A stretch of DNA of 5,671 nucleotides, from the NCBI GenBank assembly GCA_003135585.1, contig PLCH01000155.1, forward strand, positions 1 to 5,671, read 5' to 3'. Both the position numbers and the translations under genes were made by a program. Below, piece by piece: positions 1 through 5,624 of this stretch. The notes below the pieces were generated by a model. That model searched no databases. It worked only from the letters and a program-made list of their open reading frames with translations, and had not been told where the DNA came from. Positions within the stretch are counted from its first letter, which is position 1. Each line of letters starts with the position of its first letter. The DNA is from Chitinophagaceae bacterium. Lineage in GTDB: Bacteria > Bacteroidota > Bacteroidia > Chitinophagales > Chitinophagaceae.

Positions 1-773
1 AGAACGGGAATTTGAGAATTGGTACCGTGCTGTCCTTTATTCTCGGATTTGGTTTGTATGGTTCTACTTTTATTATTCCTTTATATACGCAGAGTACCTT
101 GGGATGGACAGCGCAACAAGCCGGGATGCTGATGATACCGGCAGCATTGACCACAGCTTTTATGATGCCTTTGATTGGTCAGTTGCTTCAAAAAGGCGTT
201 CCCCAACAATACCTGGTAGCATTGGGTTTATTGTTATTTTCTTTTTTCAGCTTTTGGGGTTATAAAATATTGACGCCGGATACCGGGGAAACAAATTTCT
301 TTTGGATGCTTATTGTGCGTGGCTTGGGAATGGGAATGCTTTTTATTCCTATAACGACTTTATCTCTGTCAACACTCAAGGGACAGGAAATCGGGCAGGG
401 GGCTTCGTTTACGGGAATGATGCGGCAATTGGGCGGATCATTTGGCGTGGCCTCGATCACCACCTACATGTCAGCCAGAAATATGGTGCATAGGAGCGAT
501 CTGGTCACTAGATTAAGTACCAATGATCCCGCGGTGAGCCAGAGAGTGAATGCGCTGCAACATAGTTTTATGAGCAAGGGATTGCCACCGGATGTCGCCC
601 TGCAGAGTGCTTACAAGGCTTTGGATTATGCGGTCACCAAGCAGTCGGGCGTTCTTTCCTATATGGAGGTCTTTTTATACCTGGGTCTTTTGTTTCTCAT
701 CTGTATACCTTTTATGCTGATGGTAAGGGCCAACAGGGGTAAAAAACCTGATTTGTCTGAGGCCACGCATTAA
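1..773 (+). CDS. DHA2-family (EmrB/QacA-like) MFS drug:H+ antiporter, C-terminal half, 5' truncated by the window
   Basis: Inner-membrane proton-driven exporter; DHA2 members usually have 14 transmembrane (TM) helices and in Gram-negatives work with an EmrA/HlyD-type adaptor and a TolC-type channel. The frame is open from base 3 (N-G-N-L-R-I-G) through the in-frame TTG at 12, so that TTG is internal and the true start lies outside the window. About 256 residues are visible, with six hydrophobic segments: GTVLSFILGFGLYGSTFIIP, the MLMIPAALTTAFMMPLIG stretch, YLVALGLLLFSFFSFWGY, the FWMLIVRGLGMGMLFIPI stretch, the GGSFGVASITTY stretch after a conserved MMRQLGG, and a final SYMEVFLYLGLLFLICIPF. 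This fits TM helices 9-14. A polar loop lies between the last two and a basic tail (RANRGKK) precedes TAA. The family assignment is firm; the substrate cannot be told. Partner genes, if present, would be upstream of the window. Confidence 0.9.
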   Translation, partial: NGNLRIGTVLSFILGFGLYGSTFIIPLYTQSTLGWTAQQAGMLMIPAALTTAFMMPLIGQLLQKGVPQQYLVALGLLLFSFFSFWGYKILTPDTGETNFFWMLIVRGLGMGMLFIPITTLSLSTLKGQEIGQGASFTGMMRQLGGSFGVASITTYMSARNMVHRSDLVTRLSTNDPAVSQRVNALQHSFMSKGLPPDVALQSAYKALDYAVTKQSGVLSYMEVFLYLGLLFLICIPFMLMVRANRGKKPDLSEATH

Positions 774-843
774 TTTTACCCTGAGAAAAGGATTTTCTAT
801 GTACAATGCTTAAATTTATGGGCTAATCATAAAAGTTTTTTTC

Positions 844-1041
844 ATGAGTAATAGAGATAAAAGTATTATTTACCTGATCCTGGGGTTATATTCCATGATG
901 GTAAGCTGGTATTATAATCATTCTATTATATGGTTATTGATTCACTATTTATTTTGGCCTATTTATTTATTGTATGAGCTTCTAACCGGGCATCTTTCTC
1001 ACGATATGTGGAAAACAATACCAGCATCCTATTTCAAGTGA
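844..1041 (+). CDS. Small two-helix membrane protein, function unknown
   Basis: A 65-residue protein with a short charged start (MSNRDKS), a first hydrophobic helix at about residues 8-25 and a second at about 28-48 (IIWLLIHYLFWPIYLLYELL), then a polar tail GHLSHDMWKTIPASYFK. Aromatic content is high (several Trp, many Tyr). The ATG at 844 follows a T-run and no Shine-Dalgarno is seen, which is usual in Bacteroidota. It lies 70 bases after the MFS stop on the same strand, so co-transcription is possible. A TAAATTTA box at 811-818 resembles a -7 element but has no TTG at the right distance, so I do not call a promoter. Its TGA ends 10 bases before the stop of the convergent SMP-30 gene. The two-helix layout and well-formed C-terminus argue for a real gene, but I do not recognise a named family. 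Confidence 0.6.
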   Translation: MSNRDKSIIYLILGLYSMMVSWYYNHSIIWLLIHYLFWPIYLLYELLTGHLSHDMWKTIPASYFK

Positions 1042-1051
1042 ATATCCGTTT

Positions 1052-2053
1052 TTAGAATCCTATGCCTTTCGTTTTGGTTTTAACCCGGTATAGAAAACTA
1101 TTAGCTGTAATATAAAGGCTCGAACCGTCATCTCCCCATGCACAATTGGAGGTAGGCTGAGTTGTTTCCAACCTCCCCAATAATTTGCCGTTCGGGGATA
1201 TAACCAGTATTCCTCCGGGACCTGTCGTAAACAAATTACCCTTCTGGTCTACTTTCATACCGTCTGGTGCGCCTTTTAAACCTTTTTCAATCATTGGAGT
1301 TGCATCAAAAAAAATCTTTCCAGGGGCGAGGCTCCCATCAGCATTTACAGGAAAAGACATTATGATCGCTTTTTTTGAATCCGATTGGCCGACCTACAGG
1401 ATTTTCTCATCCGGTGAAAAAGCCAATCCGTTCGGAGTCAAATTATCAATAAGAAGGGTAACCGTTCCGTCATTTGAAAGATGGTAGACACCAAGAATCC
1501 TGTTTTCGCGTAAAGAAGAATCATTGTCGCGTTCAGGGAGCCCGTAGGCGGGATCGGTAAAATAATAATCGCCATTTGATTTCTGGATGATGTCATTGGG
1601 ACTATTAAAACGTCTGCCTTTGTAATTGTCTGCAAGAGTGCGTTTCCCTCCAAGCGCAAAAGGCATGGATGAAATTCTACGATCACCGTGTTCACAGGCA
1701 ACCAATTCCCCCCGTTTATTAATGATCAGTCCATTGCTTCCAGGCTCCCTGCTATAGGGCATCTTACCCGTATAGCCGGAAGGTTTTAAAAAAACTGAAA
1801 TTCCTTCCCCCTCCTTCCACTTAAAAATCGTATTGGCAGGGATATCCGAAAAAAGCAGGTATTTTCCGGCTTTAACCCAGACAGGTCCTTCCGACCAGGA
1901 GAAGCTATCAGCAAGAATTTCAATTTTTGAACCCTTGTCAATAAGCTGGTCAAAATTCGGATCGAGTGGGATTATCTGACCCATATTCCTCCCCTGGGCA
2001 ATACTAAGAATGCAGGAAAAAACCGCAAAAAGAACACTAGCTATCTTTTTCAT
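1052..2053 (-). pseudogene. Secreted SMP-30/gluconolactonase/LRE-like beta-propeller enzyme, interrupted by one in-frame TAG
   Basis: Family members are metal-dependent six-bladed propeller lactonases or related hydrolases; this one is probably exported. Reading through the TAG at 1394-1396 gives 333 residues, a normal full length. I start at the ATG at 2053 (MKKIASVLFAVFSCILSIAQ), which gives a clean signal peptide; an in-frame ATG at 2074 would put seven polar residues in front of it. Visible motifs: SEGPVW with metal ligand Glu55; FNSPND at about 150-154 (substrate Asn region) and FTDP at 165-168; TPNGLAFSPDE with ligand Asn208; PDGM with ligand Asp264, after the stop. These assignments are by analogy with human SMP30 Glu18, Asn154 and Asp204. 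The stop replaces residue 220 in KIL-(Y)-VGQSD. A product ending there has 219 residues and lacks Asp264 and the last blades, so it should be inactive. An internal ATG at 1360 could only give a 102-residue fragment. There is no frameshift and no second stop, so the lesion is recent or a base-call error. Confidence 0.85.
1394..1396 (-). other. In-frame amber (TAG) codon inside the SMP-30-like gene
   Basis: On the minus strand the codons run AAA ATC CTG TAG GTC GGC CAA TCG GAT, translating as K-I-L-stop-V-G-Q-S-D. Family proteins commonly have Leu-Tyr-Val here, so a Tyr codon (TAT or TAC) one base away is the likely ancestor. TAG is not reassigned in this genome as far as can be seen, because the 805-residue neighbour ends in TAG exactly after its C-terminal sorting domain. 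The next base is G and I see no CAR-YYA-type readthrough context. Confidence 0.85.
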
Positions 2054-2154
2054 GATTAACCCATTTTTGTACAAGTTAATTGATTTGGAATTTCTTCAAA
2101 AAAAAAAGGATCCTTCCAACTCTTTTAGTTGTATACTGATATTTTAACCAATAG

Positions 2155-2196
2155 AAAAAAATAAATGAAAAATATGGTGGAAATATGTTTCATTTA
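2155..2196 (-). terminator. Rho-independent-like terminator for the thioredoxin-side transcript
   Basis: A perfect 9-bp inverted repeat (TAAATGAAA at 2162-2170, TTTCATTTA at 2188-2196) continues after one mismatch as a further 4-bp stem (2172-2175 with 2183-2186) around a 7-base loop. Read on the minus strand, the stem is followed immediately by seven T (complement of the A-run 2155-2161). The stem is A/T-rich, so it is weaker than a classical terminator. Its position fits well: downstream of thioredoxin and the 47-codon frame, and upstream of the SMP-30-like gene on the same strand. Confidence 0.5.
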
Positions 2197-2213
2197 CCCT
2201 GTCCTTTATCGTG

Positions 2214-2357
2214 TTATTTGCGACTCTTATAGTTTTGCGCTTTCTCCGTCAGTTTTACCTTCTGAACGGGCGATTGGACGAACCCTGCGGTATTGACCTT
2301 GAAATGGGACGAAGTTGCGCTAAAAAGCGCAATTTCAAAAAGCATTGCATTTACCAT
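2214..2357 (-). CDS. Possible 47-residue small protein downstream of thioredoxin, or a structured RNA/repeat element with an open frame
   Basis: ATG at 2357 and TAA at 2214 give 47 codons, starting 18 bases after the thioredoxin stop and in its frame. The translation begins MVNAMLFEIALFSATSSHFK and ends in a Lys-rich tail (residues 33-47, VKLTEKAQNYKSRK). A second possible start is Met5. There is no signal peptide or clear TM helix, no recognised family and no Shine-Dalgarno. For a gene: it is followed by a terminator-like hairpin and its base composition is less A/T-rich than the DNA beyond it. Against: the codons for E-I-A-L-F-S-A-T-S form an 11-bp hairpin, and the opposite strand is also open for about 26 codons, which is more typical of a structured or repeated intergenic element. 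I have only a weak, unverified impression that similar short sequences recur in Bacteroidota genomes. Confidence 0.35.
   Translation of the reverse strand: MVNAMLFEIALFSATSSHFKVNTAGFVQSPVQKVKLTEKAQNYKSRK
2311..2336 (-). repeat. Strong inverted repeat (11-bp stem, 4-base loop) inside the small frame
   Basis: Arms GAAGTTGCGCT (2311-2321) and AGCGCAATTTC (2326-2336) pair over 11 positions with one G:T, around an AAAA loop. No T-run follows the stem in either direction (five A follow on the plus strand; on the minus strand the T-run comes before the stem), so it is not a standard terminator. A third copy of the core, TTGCGCTTT at 2235-2243, is perfectly complementary to AAAGCGCAA at 2324-2332 and could compete with this hairpin. 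Confidence 0.6.
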
Positions 2358-2375
2358 TTTTAGTATGGAATAACA

Positions 2376-2675
2376 TTAGGAGAGATTTTTGTTCAGCACC
2401 TCGAGCAGGCTTTTTTTGTCAATCGTTCCTGAATGGCGCCAAAGAATATTTCCATTTTTAAATATAATGAAGGTGGGTACAGACATTATTTTATATGCCT
2501 GAGCTGCTGGTGTATTTTTATCAATATTAATTTTAACCACTCTGGCATTACCTGCCATAGTTTTAGCCACGTCCTGTATAACAGGATGCATGGTTTTGCA
2601 AGGTCCGCACCAATCTGCATAAAAATCGACCAATACTGGCTTGTCAGACTGAATAAGGTCCCGGAAAGATTCCAT
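2376..2675 (-). CDS. trxA: Thioredoxin, complete, cytoplasmic type
   Basis: A 99-residue dithiol-disulfide oxidoreductase that reduces disulfides in cytosolic partners and is recharged by thioredoxin reductase. It has the canonical active site WCGPC at residues 22-26 with Cys23 and Cys26, the buried Asp17 in VDFYADW (equivalent to E. coli Asp26), Pro31 in helix 2, the cis-proline Pro67 in SVPTF, and the FKNG turn (72-75) and Gly83 near the substrate groove. No signal peptide or extension is present, so this is the plain single-domain form, slightly shorter than E. coli TrxA (about 108). The start ATG at 2675 matches the usual N-terminus of short thioredoxins. It is preceded by a promoter candidate about 60 bases upstream and is probably transcribed separately from the NHL gene. 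The genome may hold other paralogues, so the symbol is by family rather than orthology. Confidence 0.93.
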   Translation of the reverse strand: MESFRDLIQSDKPVLVDFYADWCGPCKTMHPVIQDVAKTMAGNARVVKINIDKNTPAAQAYKIMSVPTFIIFKNGNILWRHSGTIDKKSLLEVLNKNLS

Positions 2676-2734
2676 GATCGTCGTTTAAATTAGCTGAAGA
2701 ATATAAAATTTTTTATGGAAGCGGTCATTCAGAA

Positions 2735-2765
2735 TAAATCTACACAATTTTATATGTTTCTACAA
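2735..2765 (-). promoter_or_regulatory. trxA: Candidate Bacteroidota-type promoter for thioredoxin
   Basis: On the minus strand TTG (complement of 2763-2765) is followed after 20 bases by TAGATTTA (complement of 2735-2742), which matches 7 of 8 positions of the Bacteroidota -7 pattern TAnnTTTG; the reported spacing range is about 17-23. It lies about 60 bases before the thioredoxin ATG. In DNA this A/T-rich such matches arise by chance, so confidence is modest. It overlaps the end of the remnant frame at 2740-2898. Confidence 0.35.
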
Positions 2766-2898
2766 TAATATTACTGCGAACAAAATTCAGTCCAGGATCT
2801 AATTGCCATTTGGGGTGGTATGATATCAGGCTATTAGGGAAATATCGTTTATCTAATTGTTCTGCATTTTTATTGGTATCCTTTATAGGAGAGAATAT
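2740..2898 (-). pseudogene. Start-less 52-codon open frame, probable 3' remnant of a lost gene
   Basis: Between a TGA (2899-2901) and a TAG (2740-2742) the minus strand is open for 52 codons with no ATG, GTG or TTG. The second half is strikingly protein-like: residues 19-36 read YFPNSLISYHPKWQLDPG and are followed by LNFVRSNIIVETYKIV. Such a composition (Trp, His, Pro, Gly, alternating beta-strand pattern) is not typical of random A/T-rich DNA, although an open frame of this length alone could occur by chance. An ATG at 2900-2902 lies one base out of frame, so a single indel there would give a roughly 54-codon ORF. Alternatively it is the last part of a gene whose 5' portion was replaced when the NHL gene arrived. 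I do not recognise the family. Confidence 0.35.
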
Positions 2899-2927
2899 TC
2901 ATTCTTCAGGTTGCTGTCGGATTAGAT

Positions 2928-5345
2928 CTACCTGATTAACACTACTGCTCCCCTTTTCGTTGAATTTCTGTTTGACAATACATCTTCATAGACAATTTCC
3001 CAAATATAGGTAGACATGGGTTGAGCCTGACCATTAAATGTGCCGTCCCAGCCTTTGCTTCTGTCTGTAGTTGTGAATACTTTGTTACCCCACCTGTTGT
3101 AAATAGAAAAGCTTACTATTTTAACGGAAATAGAAGCCGGTATCCTGAATACATCATTTTTCCCGTCTCCATTAGGCGTGAAAGCATTGGGCATTTGCAA
3201 ACCATAAAACACCCCGATAGTCAATTTACCAGAAGCTTTGCACCCATTGTCTGCAGTTACAACCAATTTATAGGTGGTAGTATTGACTGGACTTGCGATT
3301 GGATCAGGCCTTAGAGGATTATCCAGACCAGTAAGCGGGGTCCACTGGTAGTCGACAATCCTCCCGTTTATAAGTGGATGCATCTGCATACTTTTTCCTC
3401 CCGTTATAATGGTATCGTTACCTGCAGCGACAAAAGGGGAGGGGTATACTTTCATGGCAATTGGATTTACGGAAAGGGCAGGATAAGTGCAGGCTATGCT
3501 GCTTTTCATTATGCAATTCACTATATCCCCGTCATTTAATTTGCTGCTTGAAAATACCTCACTGTTGGTTCCCGTATTCACCTGATTAATTTGCCATTGA
3601 TAAGAAGGGGAATCGCCTCCATTTGTTGGAACCGCAATAAATATGGCCGTGTCACCGCTGCAGATGGTTGATGCGGAGGAATTAACGCTGACCGATGAAT
3701 TAACCTGGTTAATCCGGATTATTATATTGTTTGAAGAAACGCTTAAGGGATAAACGCATGGGAAATTACTTTTCATTATGCAATTCACCTGATCCCCGTC
3801 TGCCGGATTATTACATGTAAATCCTGAACTGTCGGCTCCAACATTCTTTCCGTTAAGCTGCCACTGGTAGGAGGGTTTGGAGCCGCCATTCACTTGATTT
3901 GCCAGAAAACTGATAGCCGATCCGGCACAGACAGGATTCGAAGAACCAGTGATATTTACCGAAGCGATGGATACAGGTGGTGTCACTATTAAGATTGACG
4001 ATAAGGATGTCAAAAGAAAACCGCAGGAGTTGAAAATAATACACCTGTATGCATTGCCGCTCATGGATACGGGGGCCCCGCTTATCAATAGGCTATCGGA
4101 GGAAACACCGGAATATACATCGCTGTCCTTCAAATTATTCCAACCGCTTCCATTGTTCACTTGCCAACGGTGATTGTAGGAAGGGCCTGCATGTACGACA
4201 AAGGAGGCTTGGCCACCTGCACAGATAGTACTATCCATTGGGAAAGGTTGTATCTGCACCTGTTTGGAAGCTAGTGTGCTGCCAGTTACTTTTCTGACAA
4301 CGGAATAATAATTATCACAAATGAAAAGATTACCGGTATGATCAACGGCCACTCCATAGAGGCTTCCAAGTTGAGCGGCAGTGGCAGGGCCGCCATCTCC
4401 ACTATAACCAAAGGTCCCATTTCCGGCGACGGTACTGATGATGCCGATGCTATTGATTTTCCTGACCACATGCGTTCCGTGATCAGCCACGTACAGGTTT
4501 CCTTGGTTATCAATTGTCACTCCCAAAGGGGCCAATTGGGCAGAAGTAGCAGGGCCGCCATCTCCGGTATATCCGGACACCCCATTTCCGGCGATGGTAT
4601 TTATCGTTCCGGAGCAATCCACTTTTCTAATAACATTGTTTCCGTAGTCGACAACATAAATACTTCCCCCTTTGTCTACTGTTATACCATAAACAAAATT
4701 GAATTGTGCAGCAATAGCAGGCCCCCCGTCGCCGCTGTATCCCACGGTCCCATTGCCAGCGATTGTGTTTATTATTCCGGAACTGTTCACTTTTCTAACT
4801 ACGGAATTAAAAATATCACAAACGTAAAGGTTACCGACACTATCGATAGCGATGCCATATGGGGTCAATTGGGCGGATAGGGCGGGCCCACCATCTCCAC
4901 TATATCCGGATGTTCCATTTCCAACGATGGTACTGATTATGCCGGAGCTATTTACTTTTCTGATTACTGAATTGTGAAAATCACTGATATAAAGATTCCC
5001 GGAATTGTCAACTGTTATAGAATTAGGCCCATTTAGCTGGGCTGAAGTTGCAGGCCCCCCGTCTCCACTATATCCAGCTTTTCCATTGCCTGCCACGGTT
5101 GTTATTATACCCGCGCTGTTTATCATGCGGACTACATGGGCATCATAATCAGTAATATAAATATTGCCAGCATTATCTAAGGTGATGCCAAATGGAAAAT
5201 TAAATTGCGCAGAGGTTGCAGGACCGTTATCACCCGTATAGCCGTAGGTTCCATTGCCCGCGATGGTACTAATAATCTGGGCTTCAGTTCCTTTATAGCA
5301 TAACAAAAGCAAAAGAAAGGACCAAAAAGATAATTTTGATCTCAT
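2928..5345 (-). CDS. T9SS-secreted multidomain protein: six NHL repeats, Ig/PKD-like region, CHU_C (gliding motility-associated) C-terminal domain
   Basis: An 805-residue exported protein. Order: signal peptide 1-22 (MRSK, hydrophobic Leu-rich core, likely cleavage TEA|Q); six NHL repeats at 24-357, each with an AGNG-x-x-GY(S/T)GD-x-GPA block and a GN(L/I)Y-x-x-D...VVRK block, likely one six-bladed beta-propeller; Ig-like domains at about 365-455 (C375/C435), 458-545 (C473/C522) and 549-635 (C562/C611), each with a YQWQ- or RWQ-type strand; a PKD/SprB-like segment at about 636-713 (YQWTPLTGLDNP, then TTTYKLVVT..GC); and a C-terminal domain at 718-805 with MPNAFTPNGDGKNDVF, YNRWG, GWDGTFNG and YIW. 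This last is the type B sorting domain that routes proteins through the type IX system to the cell surface or medium. By analogy it may act in adhesion or glycan binding; no enzyme signature is seen. It ends in TAG. The start at 5345 is set by the signal peptide. Confidence 0.93.
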   Translation of the reverse strand: MRSKLSFWSFLLLLLCYKGTEAQIISTIAGNGTYGYTGDNGPATSAQFNFPFGITLDNAGNIYITDYDAHVVRMINSAGIITTVAGNGKAGYSGDGGPATSAQLNGPNSITVDNSGNLYISDFHNSVIRKVNSSGIISTIVGNGTSGYSGDGGPALSAQLTPYGIAIDSVGNLYVCDIFNSVVRKVNSSGIINTIAGNGTVGYSGDGGPAIAAQFNFVYGITVDKGGSIYVVDYGNNVIRKVDCSGTINTIAGNGVSGYTGDGGPATSAQLAPLGVTIDNQGNLYVADHGTHVVRKINSIGIISTVAGNGTFGYSGDGGPATAAQLGSLYGVAVDHTGNLFICDNYYSVVRKVTGSTLASKQVQIQPFPMDSTICAGGQASFVVHAGPSYNHRWQVNNGSGWNNLKDSDVYSGVSSDSLLISGAPVSMSGNAYRCIIFNSCGFLLTSLSSILIVTPPVSIASVNITGSSNPVCAGSAISFLANQVNGGSKPSYQWQLNGKNVGADSSGFTCNNPADGDQVNCIMKSNFPCVYPLSVSSNNIIIRINQVNSSVSVNSSASTICSGDTAIFIAVPTNGGDSPSYQWQINQVNTGTNSEVFSSSKLNDGDIVNCIMKSSIACTYPALSVNPIAMKVYPSPFVAAGNDTIITGGKSMQMHPLINGRIVDYQWTPLTGLDNPLRPDPIASPVNTTTYKLVVTADNGCKASGKLTIGVFYGLQMPNAFTPNGDGKNDVFRIPASISVKIVSFSIYNRWGNKVFTTTDRSKGWDGTFNGQAQPMSTYIWEIVYEDVLSNRNSTKRGAVVLIR
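3441..3974 (-). repeat. Tandem duplicate of an Ig-like domain within the secreted protein
   Basis: Residues 458-545 and 549-635 align well: VCAG/ICSG, the GG-x-x-PSYQWQ strand, then DGD-x-VNCIMKS, a second cysteine (C530/C619), and YP followed by LSV. At the DNA level an identical 20-base block occurs at 3502-3521 and 3769-3788, covering the NCIMKS codons, so this duplication is younger than that of the NHL units or is kept homogeneous by recombination. Confidence 0.75.
4275..5276 (-). repeat. Six tandem NHL-repeat units of about 168 bp encoding a beta-propeller
   Basis: Units at residues 24-79, 80-135, 136-190, 191-246, 247-301 and 302-357 have lengths 56, 56, 55, 56, 55 and 56. Invariant features are the (I/T)I-x-T(I/V)xGNG start and the GPA-x-x-AQ core; the single-residue deletion in units 3 and 5 falls right after AQL. 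The DNA of the GYSGDGGPA blocks is similar but differs at third positions, so the protein is conserved more than the DNA. This indicates older duplication under selection rather than a fresh expansion. Confidence 0.9.
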
Positions 5346-5391
5346 ACTCTTATGAATGGGTGCTTAATCATGGTCCTTGTTCCTAAAATAA

Positions 5392-5422
5392 GAAATATAA
5401 TGAATTACTTCAAGATTATCAA
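5392..5422 (-). promoter_or_regulatory. Candidate Bacteroidota-type promoter for the NHL/T9SS gene
   Basis: On the minus strand TTG (complement of 5420-5422) and TATATTTC (complement of 5392-5399) are separated by 20 bases; the second box matches TAnnTTTG at 7 of 8 positions. The spacing equals that of the thioredoxin candidate. The implied transcript would begin about 40 bases before the ATG at 5345. The rest of 5346-5624 is A/T-rich with no convincing gene on either strand. Confidence 0.35.
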
Positions 5423-5477
5423 CGATTAATCTATTCAAAGCCTTTTTCTTTTCAGGCCACCTGTTTTTCTGTTATTA

Positions 5478-5508
5478 TTCTGGAGAAGGTTTTTCGGTTC
5501 TGGAAAAG
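5478..5508. repeat. Near-perfect 11-base direct repeat in the divergent intergenic region
   Basis: TTCTGGAGAAG at 5478-5488 and TTCTGGAAAAG at 5498-5508 match at 10 of 11 positions, with starts 20 bases apart, about two helical turns. The pair sits between the divergent starts at 5345 (minus) and 5625 (plus). Such spacing would let a dimeric regulator bind one face of the DNA, but no regulator is visible here and a chance repeat is possible. Confidence 0.3.
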
Positions 5509-5624
5509 AAGAATACTTTTTTTTGCTGTTTGATCTCACCGGCTATAATACCTAATCAGGCTCTTGGATGACATAATCTCATTGTTCAGGGATTTTGGCA
5601 TAACCTATTTATAAGTGTGAAGTT

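Noticed and set aside
12..14. TTG at 12 as the start of the transporter gene
   Set aside because: The frame is open to the window edge and the product would be only the C-terminal half of a 14-helix transporter; the TTG is an internal Leu codon.
784..798. AGAAAA/TTTTCT inverted repeat after the transporter gene as a terminator
   Set aside because: Six A/T-rich pairs with a 3-base loop and no following T-run; too weak.
1185..1487. A 100-codon open frame on the plus strand over the SMP-30-like gene
   Set aside because: It lies opposite clear family motifs on the minus strand (PDGM, NGLAFSPDE), so it is a shadow frame.
1438..1701. An 87-codon minus-strand frame inside the SMP-30-like gene
   Set aside because: It is out of frame with the recognisable motifs; the break in the real gene is a same-frame stop, not a frameshift that would make this frame relevant.
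2098..2115. Ten-A run followed by the palindrome AAGGATCCTT as a terminator or operator
   Set aside because: The palindrome has no loop and cannot form a useful hairpin; a short palindrome beside a homopolymer is expected by chance in A/T-rich DNA.
2433..2693. An 86-codon plus-strand frame opposite thioredoxin
   Set aside because: Thioredoxin on the minus strand is complete with all family motifs; this frame is Cys/His-rich antisense noise.
2906..2935. TCAGGT/ACCTGA inverted repeat at the end of the NHL gene as a terminator
   Set aside because: Only 6 bp with an 18-base loop and no T-run on either strand.
4338..4880. A 180-codon open frame on the plus strand, antisense to the NHL repeats
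   Set aside because: It is a by-product of the repeated Gly-Asp-Gly-Gly-Pro-Ala codons on the coding strand; the translation shows the reverse-complement repeat and no domain of its own.
2376..5345. A functional link between thioredoxin and the cysteine-paired secreted protein
   Set aside because: The thioredoxin has no signal peptide and appears to have its own promoter, so it acts in the cytoplasm; adjacency alone does not support a shared pathway.
5404..5571. Plus-strand open frame of about 55 codons in the divergent intergenic region
   Set aside because: No start codon and a Phe/Leu/Cys-rich translation caused by T-rich DNA; not protein-like.
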